Shown: one piece after another, positions 36,680-49,376 of the stretch
Layout: each line of letters opens with the position of its first letter
Position numbering within the stretch: the stretch's first letter is position 1
Assembly (NCBI GenBank): GCA_003008705.1
Contig: PDUO01000006.1
Coordinates: forward strand, 691,295-755,294
DNA length: 64,000 nt
Direction of reading: 5' to 3'
DNA from: Pezicula radicicola
Lineage: Eukaryota; Ascomycota; Leotiomycetes; Helotiales; Dermateaceae
Position numbers and translations under genes: made by a program
The notes under the pieces: generated by a model
The model's input: the letters and a program-made list of their open reading frames with translations, nothing else
Databases searched by the model: none
What the model was told of the DNA's origin: nothing

Positions 36680-37118
36680 ATTGACACAAATTGAAAGTAG
36701 GGAATATGGAGATGTCCAAGTGAAGGACAAACTGACTTCAAACTGTCCTTGCTGATGCTCTGGCTGTTGTTCGAGCTGTCCTTCGGCTCGCATTATCATT
36801 TTGCCGACAACAAGGCTGAATCATTCCCCTCCGTCGCGCCTTCCCCCTCACATGAAGGGGAATTCTGCTTTACCTTACTAACATATCAGTTCTCTTTCAG
36901 TTTAAAAGACCCTCGGCTCAGTATTCGCATTGATTTAATTACCAAAATATCGGACGAGTCACCTTTTGGATACTACGTAAACCTCGCTCCAAGTCTTTCA
37001 CCTCTCAGTCAACAATACCTCGGTTCAAAATTATCCACTCTGCCACTACGACCTGTTCACACTGCGGCATCCTACATCTGCAACAACTCCAAGATATCTC
37101 AGTTATCGCTCAGCCATC
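36680..37118. promoter_or_regulatory. shared divergent promoter of SEC13 and PEX20
   Basis: The 439 bp between two opposing start codons must contain both promoters and 5' leaders. Pyrimidine-rich stretches (for example around 36890-36905 and 37000-37060) precede the PEX20 start. A long open frame on the plus strand here is leader sequence; it is not in frame with PEX20. Confidence 0.6.
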
Positions 37119-38640
37119 ATGGCAGATGGTCTTTGCGGCCCTTCGAATGCTCTGCAGAACTTCCAGAAACACAGCACAGTTGACCGCACACTACAACAGG
37201 ACCGGCTAATAGCCAGGCAATCTCCCTCCCAGGTATGGTTACCCAATGTCGAATAAATATTGTTTTATCTTGCTAATGCATGGCAAAAGGGGTTCCGTTC
37301 GTCCCCTGGCCCAAATGCGGGCTTCCTTGATCCTGAGTTCGAAGCATTCCAAGCAGGGCAATCGCCACTTCAACAACTCGAGTCGCAAAACTTTCAGCAA
37401 CACCAGGGCTTTTCGCATGTTCCGCAGAACTTGGGTCAAGCCGGGCCTTCTGCCTGGGCCAACGACTTTCACCGGCTAAGTATATCGAGTCCACCGCCTC
37501 AGTTTCAACAAAGTCCTGCGGGTCATCAGTCGCAGCAGAGGCTTGATACAGGAGGATGGCACCAAGATTTTGCAAGTCAGCAGAACCAGGTCCCTGAACA
37601 GGCGATGCCACAGTTTCATGGACAAAATGCTTCAGCTTATCGTTTCTCTCCAATGTCTGCTATGAATACACATCCAATGTTTGCGGGATCATTTGCAAAC
37701 ACCCAAGCAGAACAGTCATCAATCCCACAGCAGCTGCAACAACCCGAAGCATTTGACGAAGAGGCATTTGCGCGTGCATTTGAAGAGGCATCGAGGACGG
37801 AAGCGGATGTTTCACAAGATCTCACACAACGGCAGGACACGGAGCTTAGGCAGGACATCATGATAAATGAATCGGCGGAGCTTTTGATGGAATCAGAACC
37901 CGTGTTGGATCATCGGTTAGGCGCGGACCTTATCCACGATCCGGCACGCGAAAACCAAGAGTTACAGGAACAGAATGATCCCGATGCACTTGCAAGGACG
38001 GCAGCGCAGTTGCTGGATAGTGTTAGCAACAACCAGACAGACAAGTTCCAGAACAGTCAATTCCTTGAACTGATGCGGCAGTTCAGAGATCGAGAGGTGA
38101 CGGTTGAAGGGGACAAGATAGTAGGGACTATGGCAAATTCCCAGTCTCAAATCAAGGTGGCTGAACCTTGAAAAGATGTAATTAAGCATTATTTCTAACC
38201 AGATATTGCAGAATGAGATATTAACGTTATCCCGAACTTTGAAGAAATGGGCTCTAGACAGAGATCGACCACTAAGAGGGTCAGATGGGGCCCGTCAAAG
38301 AGGAATCATTGAATCACTCCTCGGATTGATACCATTGTATAGCAAGCTTTTGCAAACCACAGATGGAGCTTTAATAATTCAAGAGTCAAGAATACAAAGG
38401 ACGTTGGCAGGAATGGCAGAAAACCCGGCGGTGCACGAGCTCCCTGATATTCATTCTCAGGTCCTCATTTCCCTTTCCTTATTCAATCACCTCGCGCAAA
38501 CTCCAACTTCAACTCAAGAACATGAAACAATCCAGCAACGAGCACTCCAACAGGACTCGCAATTACGTAGAATCCAGGAGTCCTGGGAACGACAAGCGAT
38601 GGTTCAAAGGCCTGAGGCAGAGATAGAGACAGTGGAATGA
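37119..38640 (+). CDS. PEX20: Pex20-like peroxisomal import co-receptor, with an apparent extra C-terminal exon
   Basis: Exons 37119-37232 and 37290-38156 are well supported. The start MADGLCGPSNALQ has the conserved Cys (residue 6) used for receptor ubiquitination and recycling. WxxxF motifs occur at about residues 94 (WANDF) and 128 (WHQDF). The C-terminal Pex20 region (DKFQNSQFLELMRQFRDREV) follows. Pex20 helps Pex7 bring PTS2 proteins to the peroxisome. Without further splicing the frame stops at 38171, giving 331 residues. An in-phase intron 38157-38211 (donor GTGGCT, CTAAC branch site, GCAG acceptor) would instead add 142 residues (38212-38640) starting NEILTLSRTLKKW, which I do not recognise and which has no early ATG of its own. 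The extension is the uncertain part. Confidence 0.8.
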
Positions 38641-39258
38641 GGGTGGTCAACCTTTGGCGATGTGGTGAGGGCATCAAACCAAACTGGTTACCATGGATTC
38701 GATCATGATAAATCACCACCAGGTGAGCTGAGGGATATGGCCGAGGAGGCTATAGGTATGAGAGCTCCTCGATACAAGTAGTATAGTTTACATTTTTAAG
38801 CATTTTTAGCGAGGAGTTTTGCATTGTTATTGACAACTGGCTGGGTAGCGATTCATTCTGGAAACGTTCATGAGAATCTGGACATGAAATTGAGTCTTGG
38901 AAAGTGGGCCCTTGGAAGGAACTGGCGTTTAGTGGGGATCTTGAACCGTACCAAGTCCCCGCGTGGCATACTTCATATTACACGAACAAAAGTTAACTCT
39001 CATTGTTCAAGAAAAGAAAAGATACAATGCATGTTCTATACAAAATGAAAACCCCAGAGACTCGCCTCAGCTACATCCCACCCTTGGTGTAAGGGGTTCG
39101 CCGTGCTCCGGAAAGCCTTATCAAGATGTCAGCCTCGGTATATCTCTTGGGCTACCTAACACAATTCCAAATAAGGTGAAGTCAGACCAGAAACCTTTCT
39201 CTTCCACGCCTTGGAAACAATACGAGATACAAGGGCATTCCTTTCAGTGTCTACCAAA
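38641..39258. other. intergenic, no gene recognised
   Basis: About 620 bp including the promoter of the downstream oxygenase. The start at 39259 is preceded by CTACCAAA, a usual fungal start context. Confidence 0.5.
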
Positions 39259-40631
39259 ATGCCAACAGCAGTTACTCCCGTAGCAGACTTCAACATACCA
39301 ACTGTTGATATCTCTCCGTATCTAAAGGATCCTGCATCGGCTGCAGCTGTTGAGCTTATCGAGCAAGTGAGAGCAGCATGCTTGACCACTGGATTCTTTC
39401 AGCTTGTTGGCCACGGTATTCCACAGAAGCTTCAAGAGGATGTCTTCAAAGGGTCGGGGGCTTTCTTCTCGCTACCATCTGAAGAAAAGAAGAAGCTCGA
39501 CAAGAGCCTTTCTATCGGTACTAGCAATCGGGGCTACGAAGTCCTCGGCAACCAAGCCTTGCAAGAAGGTACTCTGCCGGATATGAAAGAGGTAGGCAAT
39601 ACGCCCCGAAACAATGTGGTCGGTTCGTCGTACCGTGCTTATTGGATATCCTCAGGGATTCTATGTCGGTCAAGAAATTCCAGCCGAAGACCCTCGCGTT
39701 CAGGCACACGCATTTCTCATGGGCCCAAACTTGTGGCCACCATCTTCAATGGTTGCGGAGAGCGTTTTTAAGGAGCCGATGCAAGCTTATTGGAAACTAA
39801 TGTTCGATCTCTCACTCAAGGTGATGGACGTGCTCGCCGCCGGGTTACCTTATGGTCCAAATGTCTTCAAGGAATTTGTTTCCAATGATGCTGTGGCTTC
39901 AATTCGACTTCTGCATTATCCACCTCAGACTTCGACGTCAGAATTGCAGCTGGGCGCTGGTGCTCATACTGACTTTGGCGCTATTACGGCATGTTTTGAA
40001 TAGTCCCGATATATCTAGAACGCGTAGACTAACTCGGAGCTTGTGGTTAGTTATTACTACAAGATCACAACCCCGGGTTGCAAGTCTGGGATGGAGAGGG
40101 CGAGAGATGGGTATGTGAAAATGTTCCGAGGGACTTTCCTCCCGAGATTCAATGTGTCTTGTTCCAAGAGTTCTGAGCCGTGTTTGAATGACTCCTGATT
40201 TTCCCGGAATAAACTGACCCTGAATTCCTTGACTGGCAGGTCGATATCCAGCCTAATCCGGATGCATATGTTGTGAACGTCGGAGATATGCTTAGTAGAT
40301 GGACCAGTGGACAGGTTCGTGTGCTCTATGATAAATTCCTTTTGAATTTGGCTGTATCCTCCGATAGACCATGTCTATAGTCTTTTCTTCTGTCGAATAT
40401 CACAATACTAAGGGAGAACGTCAATAGTACAAAAGTAGCCTGCACCGGGTAATAAACAAGAGTACTAAGGACCGGTACAGCATACCTTTCTTCTTCGATG
40501 GCAATATTGAATGCGAATTATGGCCCCTGGACGGCTCCAAGGTGGATGGCGATGTGCTCACTGTGGAGAAACACATGAAAGAGCGGTTTACCACTACTTA
40601 TGGAAGAGCTCCTAAGACAGGGGTAGTCTGA
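39259..40631 (+). CDS. 2-oxoglutarate/Fe(II)-dependent oxygenase (isopenicillin N synthase-like)
   Basis: Exons 39259-39591, 39656-39988, 40051-40110, 40240-40314 and 40428-40631 join in phase to 334 residues, typical for the family. The N-terminal half starts with IPTVDISPYL and GFFQLVGHGIP. The iron ligands are His215 and Asp217 (AHTDFGAIT) and His273 (SSLHRVIN); the 2-oxoglutarate-binding Arg/Ser are in DRYSIPF. LLLQDHNPGLQVW and VVNVGDMLSRWTSG complete the fold. The intron after exon 2 starts with GC rather than GT (GCATGT), with a good ACTAAC branch site and TTAG acceptor; only this junction gives the family sequence GAITLLLQD. Substrate unknown; no biosynthetic genes flank it. Confidence 0.9.
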
Positions 40632-43600
40632 GAAGAAAGAATGCAAGACATCGTCTGTACAACTAGGGTTCGCCTTGAAATAATCTTTAACTTTGAGTTA
40701 TTATCGTCTACGCTGGAAAGACCATGGGTTTGAACCAAGTCAAAGAACTCGCATATGCCAAACTCAGATGTATGCAAGCGAGGCAAGTTCTTTGACTTGA
40801 GAAGTGCAAGTTGACTGACTGGGAGATGCTTGTATGAACATACGAGAGTACTTCCGTACTTTCGCACGTCCAGGAGTACCGGCCAGGAGGTTACTCCATA
40901 AGGGGATATAGGGGCAGCTATAATATAATATTATTTGATTGATCACGTGGTCCTCCGTCTGAAGTGCCGTCGGACGGAATGCAAGCCACGGGGGTCTTCA
41001 TAACTTTATGTAGAGGCGCTCGAGCGAGAAGGAGCAGAACAAAAGTTTGGTAAGTTTGGTTAAATGGGTTCTGTTTAAATTGCGATTACTTCAGGCTCCG
41101 ATTTTCTAAAATTGGCTGCTGCTGCCCCTTGCAGGCTTGCAGGCTTGCAGGCTTGCACCGGGGAAGAAGCTGTGTCCATCTCATTGGGTGGCACGGCGTG
41201 TCTTTTCCGCACTGCAATAGAGAAAATAATTTAAAAATTGTTATCGTCGGAAACACTAAGAAACAATTGCGGCTCCGAATGCCACGGGTTCCACGAGGCC
41301 GAGGCGAACCATACAGTAGCATAGCGCGAAAAGTCTGTTTTGTGTAGGTTTGTGGCAAGAAGAGGATACGAAAAGTATTATCTTAGTAGAAAGCACATAG
41401 AGGAGGGCCCGGCAGTGCTCTGTGTTGCCTGATATCGCTCACGGAACTACAAACTCATCTTGTGCCGTCCTCGGGATGACATGACACTATTTTGAAATGT
41501 TTATCAATCTCGAAGCCTTCTCGCGTTGTCCTCGCGCGTGTTTGAACGGTGATTCGTGCCCTCCACAAGCTCCAAAAAAGAAACGCGTTTCCGTGGACCA
41601 CACAAACACCCTAGCCCACCAAGATCTGTGCTTTTTCATGATCGGATTATAGGCGCTGCTAAGGCGCACACCTGCAAGGTAAATCATATCCATGACCCGG
41701 GAGGAGATCATACAAGGCATGCCCTGTCCAGCGCTGCATGGGCCTGGTCGTAAAACCTGATTATTGGGAAAGCAAACAGCTGGCAGCGCCTCCCCCCCTC
41801 TTTTTCTCTATATTCATAAGCAGAACCTGCCTGATTGAGCTGCTGAGTACTTCCGTACTTCGTAGTTTATGACCAGTGGCTGCAATAGCAGACGAACCTG
41901 AGCTGTCATTTCCATTGGCACCCGCCGCGCTGGCTGAGATCCATTAACTTACGAAGCCATCCGAAGAGCCATAGGTGGCCCAAAGGAGACAGTTTGAAAA
42001 TGTCTCTGGCTCAAATTTACTTTTCCATGATCTGGCAGCTACGTCACATCGTTGGGGCATCATCATGAGCTTTTTCCTCTTAAGACGGTAGCCTCTCGCA
42101 CTAGTAGGCGTTTACTCCGTAAAGAAAATCGTACGGAGATTTCTGTATCTTGGAGTTGTCAAAGCGCCTTGCGTTCACCCCGCCATTGTTGAGCCTGTGA
42201 GTGGTCTGAGCGAGCGCTACTATTTTGGATTTTGAGATTTGAGATTAAGGTCGTTGTGATCAGGTCCCAAGGCCTTTCGGCGGTGAGGTACGGTAACATC
42301 CAGAAGATTTGGAAATGGTAACTCGGGTCTCCAAATTGCAGTTGGGAGTCAGCGAAAGAAACTGGCGGCGTCTTGCACTCAATTTGGCGAGAGTCTGCAT
42401 GCAGGCCAGGACCAGGACCCAAGGTACGCGTTTTTCAGCAGGACAGCTCGGTGGCCACTGATTGGGTCCGTCTACACGCGACTCGCCCGTGTATGGGGGA
42501 CTTCCAGACTGCTCAGACCACACTTACTCTGTACTCCTGGTGCTGATCAGCAAAACTTTGCCTTTGTTATGATTGTTATTGTTGTGCGTGCCCCTCAAGT
42601 TTGCACGGTCAAAACGCAAATTCCTGTTGCTGCTTTCTAGATATTCACTCCTCGCAGCACAATGCGTTCCAGAGTTCAAAAGCCAATTAGCTTAGGAGCC
42701 GAGGATATACTACCGCTTTTAACAGTACAGTAATCGACTAGAGGGCCGTGAGAGATCTCAATCATCCCAACAAGCTTCTTTCTTTCTTTGTGACTTCTGA
42801 ACTTTCGGATTTCTGAGTTTGGCCATCATCATCCATCTTAGAGAAGGGAAAAGAGGTCAGTGCGACCTCTCAAGTGCCTCAAAAAGCTCATCGGTCCTTG
42901 TGGCTAAGCAAAGATATTGGACCGGTTACGTGCTTGGCAAAAAAACAATGCTGTCATGCACATTGGCTGCGATATGATGTTTATTACACATGCCTACCGA
43001 GCCTACGTACTGTTTTGCAGTGTTGGTGTGACTTTGGACGATTTTGCTGCATGCCATTAGTGCAATGTAACTCTCTTCAGGCAGAAAGCGGCTCAAGATT
43101 AACCACGATGGTTTACTGTGTACATGCATTAAAAATTTATAGCCCTGCGGAAAGATCTTGCATTGCAGCATTGTGCACCGCGGCGGGCTGTTGTGACTTG
43201 TGGGATCAATGGATAAAACAATGCTGTGGCCGGGAAGAAGGGAAGCTCGACTGAAACCGCATCAACAAGCAAGCATTTTGATATTGTGGGCTGCAGCTTC
43301 TGTACGATCAATCACGCTTCCTTACACTTACGGCGAAACAATCATAACAAGCATCCCAAAGATTCATTGGGAACAGCCGGCGGCGGTCCAGGATCGTTGA
43401 TCGCTTCGTCTTCGGATGCGCGTGAGGCCAGAATGCCGGCCAGTCCTTGCGCTTAGTATTATTTACATAACAAACAGTTCTGTTGCGGAAAAGTAAACAA
43501 GCATTGCATAGATAGCATAGCCATAGCCTAATGGAGGGAAAGAACGGCAGTGTGACACAGTGGACAGGCGTGGAATGTCAATCTCAGTTCACACACGTAT

Positions 43601-44700
43601 AGCCTACAGTTCTGATACTTTGCTCGAGAGAACTAATTGGTGAGCAAGACGGTAGTCAGCATGCGGGACCCCTGGGATCAGCTCTGCCATCATTCTGCAT
43701 GCCTTTTGTTGACTTTTTTGATCATGAGCGGCGGAACCAACGAGGACATGTTTCAGAGGCCGTCAGCTTTCGGGGGAGGCTCGGCAGCCAGTCATCCAGG
43801 CGACGGTGAACAATGCTGTGAAATGAGGGTTGAGAGGGGAAAACGGTCAAGAGCAATGAATCAATCAATGGTCGTGTCCTGTAGCTTGAATATAGTTCAT
43901 GATCAAAATACGAGGCAATTATTATAGGTAGCAATACTAAAAGTGATGGAAATGCAAAGTCCTTCGTAGTGTGAACGAACTAACCTACCTATGATTACCT
44001 TATTTAATAATTATGTCCCACCATACTTACAGTACAGCACTGATGTATCCCGAAGTGCAGAACAAGGCAAGCCGAACAAAGAAAGGTAAAGTAAGGTTCA
44101 ACCCCATCTTTCCTGTTCCTAGCCCTAGCCCAGTACCCAGGCCGGCCTCCGCTTCTAGACAAGGAACCCAAGGTGCCTAGGTCGTCCCCAAGCGCGTCAA
44201 CTTTTTTTCGCTCTTCGAATCCTGTATCCTGTATCATGCTGGCTCGCTAAACCCTTTTGAGCACGCTCCTCCCAATTGTACTTCGTAGGCGAGAAAGTCG
44301 AGAAGTTACGCCGCCGAGCGAACCACTCTCCACCCCCAAATCTCCAACTCTGACCTGCCATCCCGTCTTCAATTTTCCATTTTCCATTCTCCAGCAAATT
44401 CCCTTCAGTCTGAGACCAGCACGTCGTCGGCCGACCGATCCCACATTCTTTTTATTCTTCCCTCCTTCTTTCCAATTCAAAAAGCTCGGCGTCTGCGACC
44501 GCAAAACACGAAAAAGGAGCCTTTGTTTACCCTCTAGGCCATCGGCCGCTTCTCCATTCCTCTCCGGCCATCTCGAACGAATTGCAAACTGCTGGACATG
44601 GATCTTCTCCAACGATGCTCATGAGGTTTACGGCGACGACTACTCTTTCCTCAGTGTTTTTCTTTCTCGTCGGTCGGCGCGTGAGGGGAGCTTATTCGCA
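40632..44700. other. 4-kb intergenic stretch without a supported gene
   Basis: Only short frames without protein-like features. It contains an 8-bp tandem run (41129-41157), an exact TACTCCGTA near 42113 and several GTACTTCCGTAC-like elements (about 40850 and 41848). The last few hundred bases before 44701 are pyrimidine-rich and likely the promoter and leader of the Byr4-like gene. Confidence 0.5.
41129..41157. repeat. (TTGCAGGC)n short tandem repeat
   Basis: Three full and one partial copies of an 8-bp unit in a row, in otherwise unremarkable intergenic sequence. Confidence 0.85.
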
Positions 44701-47700
44701 ATGAAGACGGTTCCCAGCGTAAGTGCTTTTCCCATGTAAGATTAAGGGTTATGCATAAACCCTTGGTCAATACTTTTGCCAGTTCTACATGCATACAAAC
44801 AGCTTCGCCCGCTCGTGTTTCTGAATTTCCTCTTCCAGCCATTGCTGCCTCGAGAAAACGCGTATGCTGACTTCTTTCCAGCTCGTTGCTTCGAGCACGG
44901 TGGGCATCGCTGCTGCGGGACTAGCACTGGGGAAACCTGAACGCTCGACACCATTACGACCTTCTACTTCAAAGAAGCGGAAAGTGGGCGACTTGGAGAA
45001 GAATCTGCTTCGAAATTCATCTTCTCCAATTTCCCGCCCCGCTACTTCCTCGACTGTTATTACACCTGACAAAAGCCTTCCATCAACGAATGGCTCCTCT
45101 CCGGCTGCCGGCCTGGCCACTCTTCCTCGTTCTTCAAATCTAAATTCAGACAATACCAGGGCTGGCGTTGGGCGAAGACGACATACGACTACACGGCATG
45201 GGGATTTGTCACCAACACAAGAACATGTTGGGGATGATGCGAGAGAGTCAGTTTCTTCTAGAGGGTCCTGGATGAGACGGCTATCAAATATACCTATGTC
45301 GCAAAATAACAGCCCAAGGTCGAGCCTAGGGCCAGACTCTCCATCTTTCTCCAATGGCTCAATGGCTCCCATACTGTCAGACCCGGGAAGCAGTCCAGCA
45401 CAATTACCACCTAATAAACTTGTGAAGAGGACTCCATCCGGAAAGACAAATGGTGGGTCAAGGACAAGAAGCGGTACATCCCCACAGGTGTCCACATTCC
45501 GAAGGCCAGCTACTAGTCACCAACGGTCTTTTACCTTGCAACAACAACTGAGACGAGAAATTCCAGCCAACACCAAGGACCAAGATTCTCTGCGAGTACC
45601 TCACAGCCAAGTTATACAAGATGCTCCGTTAGGTAAAACAAAACATGCTTTCTTGGAACTCGGCACTACATGGCGGCCTTTTTTCGACTCTCGACCCACG
45701 AAGCTCACCAAGGATAAGACCCTCTCTGGGCGGACGAATGATGGGAGTATACAAATCTTCCAATCAACCTCAAGAAGGGTGCTGCCAGATGAGACAGCCA
45801 GGCCGGCTCTTGTGAAGCCAGGAATGATTACACCATTGAATTCCACTGCTGTGCAATACTATGAGGAAGATAACCTTCCGTTCGAGGAAGACGTAGAGGA
45901 TAACACAAACATTATTGTAGAAGAACCTGTGATTACATCGATCGAGGCCGATGACTCTCAAAAGCGACCACGCAGATCTTTGTCGATGCACTTTGGTTCC
46001 CCTGGTTCCTGGATAGCGAGATCTGGTAGTCTACGAGGGAAGAAGCAGAGCACAGATACCAAAAATAGCGGGATGCGCCACTTTTCGGCGCCCGTTTCGG
46101 CCATAGCAGGACGAAACACGCTTTCGGTACACACAACGGCTAATACCACCAAGCATCGAGCTATCACGGACCCAACTGTCTTCCAGGAGCAGCCCGATTC
46201 ACCGGTCATTCCTGATTCAAATGACCTGTTCTCTCCAACAAGTTTTCAAGCACGCAGTCGTAATACCTCATCCCCTCTACCACCTCTTTCCAGACTATCC
46301 AGTTTCAATGTGGATCTTGCTCGACTTGGCCTCTCGTCCTCTTCATCCGCCCCGCGCTCTCCAGTCCTGCCTACCAATACTGCAGCAACGTCTTTCTCCT
46401 CAGGTCGCATGTCCCCTTCTTCGGCGACATATTTCGCTTCCCTCAACGCTAAGTCAACCCATAATTCAGAGATCATAGACCGAGCATCAACTCTCATTGG
46501 GTCGGACCATGAAGGTAAAGGATTTGCTTCAGGTGATGATGATGACACGGATTTTCAGAGTGAGACTATTTATGATTCTTTGAGGACAACCACCACAGGT
46601 AGCATGCGGTCCCATAACGCTCCCTTAGACTCCATGTTTGACGAGTCCCCTCCAAGTATAAGTGGGCATTCCAAAAAGAGGCTTTCAGTGCACGAAATGA
46701 TAGGCAATGGTACATTCCGAGAAGGAAACAAGATTGTGGAAGAGGATGAAGGAATGTCGACCCCCGTCAAGGGAAGCAGGTCTCAGTCTTCACGCGAAGA
46801 AGGCCTTCGCACACCAGTGCGCAAGCCTGTGGATGTTGAGGACCCCTTGCCGTCATCCCCGCCAAACTTTCTGCTCGCAAGTAAAGACTTCAGTGGTCTC
46901 TCTCTGGATGATGGCCCGGAGGAAGAAGAAGACTGGAATAAAGATGACGAAAATGCAGACTTTGGCAGCCCACTGTCTCCTCCGTCGCATCCATCCGGCT
47001 CAGTGAATTCTCGAAAGGTAGATCCGAGCTTCCGTGCGGCGCTTGCAGATGTTACCCACACAAGCACTATGAATGGAAAATCTGCTCCGGGCGAGCGTCC
47101 AAGAAGCAATCTGTTCGACTGGTCAGAACCGCCATCAATTGAGAAAATGGACTCACTGGGTAACTCGCCACGGCCAAAAACAGCCCATGTTAAGCACATG
47201 GTGGATGGTCGAGGTGGGCGAGGTCTAGGTCGCAGAGGTCCCAGTGCTTTGCATATAAGAAGTCAGAGTGTCCCTGTTGTCCCTGATGTGGCAGGCCAGC
47301 GTGAGCATACAAAACTAACTCAAAAATTCGGTACTTGGGGCTTGGGCGGGAAGGGAGTTAGCGAAGATTGGGATGGCGACTTTGATTTCGACAATAGCGA
47401 GATAGACGATGCTGAAGACGGCGATTCGAAACTAGAAAGTAGTGGCATGCTTGTTCCACAAGCAATTCAAGCGAGCCAGGCAAACGTTGTCGGCCATGTT
47501 GGACAGATCAGAGAAGTTTGCTTGCTTGTTGAGGATTTGAAGAGGCTACGGATTCTAGGACGCGAGAAGAATCTACTACATGGACCATCGGCTTCGTTGT
47601 GGAAAGAGGCAGAGGGTATTATCGCACTCGCAGTTCCTGATGAGGAAGACGCTACACTTTCGCCATCCCACTCACCCTCCTCAATGGACTTTGATCACGA

Positions 47701-48352
47701 GATGATAGACGAGAAATTTTTGGAACATGGGGTAGATGGTGCTGAAGTTTCGAAAGTAGATGTCCCGTTCGAGGTCATGAATGCCCAAGGGCGCCCTACC
47801 GGGCTTTTGTATGATGGCAATCTTGTCCGACGGAAATCGGTATTCTCCCCTGAAGATGACATATTTGGAGCTGGAGCACTAGTGAACCAACCACAACCAG
47901 TGGAGAACTTGAGGCCGAAGCCAATCCCCCAGTCAACTTCACCTGTCAATAAAGGCGCAACGAATTCAACGGAAGTTGCTCGCTCTGTAATGGAGACCAT
48001 GCATCAACACCGATCAACATCTGATCCTCTTCTTTCTGAGCTCACTACTCAATCATCAAACAAAATGCCATTCGATACGACAAGCCTCCGAGATCTGGTC
48101 CATCGAGCTAGTGTTTTAAGTCGTAATCTAGCTGAATTGATTCGCAAAGCTGATGGGAGTCCTCGAACTCCAGAAATCAGCCCACACCGCGAATCGAGTC
48201 CAGCTTTTACTCGAGTCTTTACTGATCCTATGGCAAGCCCGCCCAAGCACCTTCCTCGGAGCCAGAGTAACAATTCGGTCATGAGTGGCTCGATGGATTC
48301 CTCCCCCTCCAGGAGTTTGGGACAGAGGATGCAGATGATGACTGTTGTATGA
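44701..48352 (+). CDS. Byr4-like septation/cytokinesis regulator
   Basis: A small first exon 44701-44718 (MKTVPS) joins exon 44882-48352 in phase, giving about 1162 residues. An ATG at 44864 also opens the long frame, but its first six codons coincide with a branch site and acceptor (TGCTGAC...CCAG), so the upstream start is preferred. Most of the protein is Ser/Pro/Thr-rich and looks disordered, with many SP sites. The conserved part lies around residues 820-930: KFGTWGLGGKG, EDWDGDFDFD, then a helical segment with REVCLLVEDLKRLRILGREK. This matches fungal Byr4 proteins, which with the Bub2-type GAP keep the Spg1 GTPase and the septation initiation network off at the spindle pole body. Identity rests on these motifs. 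Confidence 0.68.
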
Positions 48353-49376
48353 GCGAGCCTGCGATTATGAAACGAACGAATACACATTCTTGTACATGCG
48401 TGTAGGCCCTTGCGGTCTCGTATATTCTATTTCACCTGCATAGCGACGGTTTTCATTTCGCCTGCATTGAGCGACTCCTTTTTTTGTTGTGTATTCTTTT
48501 ACATAAAACGGGAGTCTTATTTCGGTTCGACATTTGTCTGTTGGCATAGGGGGTTTTTTTTTATTGTGGGTTAAACGACTACAATTGTTTTCGGCTTTTT
48601 CATGGCAACGGTAGCCGCAAAAAGAAAGGGTTTCTATAGGATGAAGCACGAGAGCATAATGTCTGCGCGGTACTATTTTGCCTATTTTGTTTGCTTGCAT
48701 ATGGGTCTATAGGACTTGTGTATGCAGTGGGTGGCCTTCTGCTACTTCTCTTGCTGAAGCTGGCTCAGCTCTGAAGGCATCGAGGGGATAATGGGTTATG
48801 TGCATGAGCGGGAACGGAAGGAGGATATTCATGTGGCATTGTGAGGAATAAGATGATAGACGTGTAATGCCAGCAATGAAGTCATGCTTCACGCCAACCT
48901 ATCCATTTTGCTGAGTCCAGAATCCTCTTAAATTTTGATATTGAATGCAGGGAACTGTTCTGAGGCTTCATGGTGCATGAAATACTCTGGATCAATCGTC
49001 GACAAGCATATTCAGCATGCCAAGAAATCGTCGCTCAGTACTCCTAGGATTTCTTTTTAGCCAGATGTAATGAATGCTCCGAGTACCGAGTTGGCTAATT
49101 GCAGCATCATGTATTGTTCGTCACCCCTCACGTGCTGCCCCGCATGTTGAGTTCTTACGGACAGCCCCTCACTCATCGTACTACACCGTCTTTGTAGATT
49201 TTAAACATGGGGGAAGTGTTTTTCGTTGCCCCATGGCAAGGGTATTCAGTGAGTTGAGTTCATGGGAAGATGAGGGGTCATGCAGTGTAGAGATCTGGGG
49301 ACTTAATACTTAAAAGAACGTACTTTCTTACTATAGTTCCGGACAGGATTTAAGTGTTTGTTACTTTTATTTCAGG
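48353..49376. other. intergenic, no gene recognised
   Basis: About 1 kb between two plus-strand genes: 3' flank of the Byr4-like gene, then the promoter of the GH1 gene. No frame here has protein-like features. Confidence 0.5.

Noticed and set aside
36749..37183. 144-residue plus-strand frame overlapping the PEX20 start
   Set aside because: Lies in the SEC13/PEX20 promoter and leader, and ends in a different frame from the well-supported PEX20 start.
44090..44110. GGTTCAACCCC, possible tRNA T-loop
   Set aside because: No D-arm or acceptor stem at the right distance on either strand.
39000..45000. Secondary-metabolite cluster around the 2-oxoglutarate oxygenase
   Set aside because: No backbone synthase, P450, transferase or pathway regulator lies nearby; the neighbours are housekeeping genes.
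45000..45495. Long minus-strand frame opposite the Byr4-like gene
   Set aside because: Antisense shadow of a Ser-rich coding region; the plus-strand gene has conserved motifs and proper splice signals.
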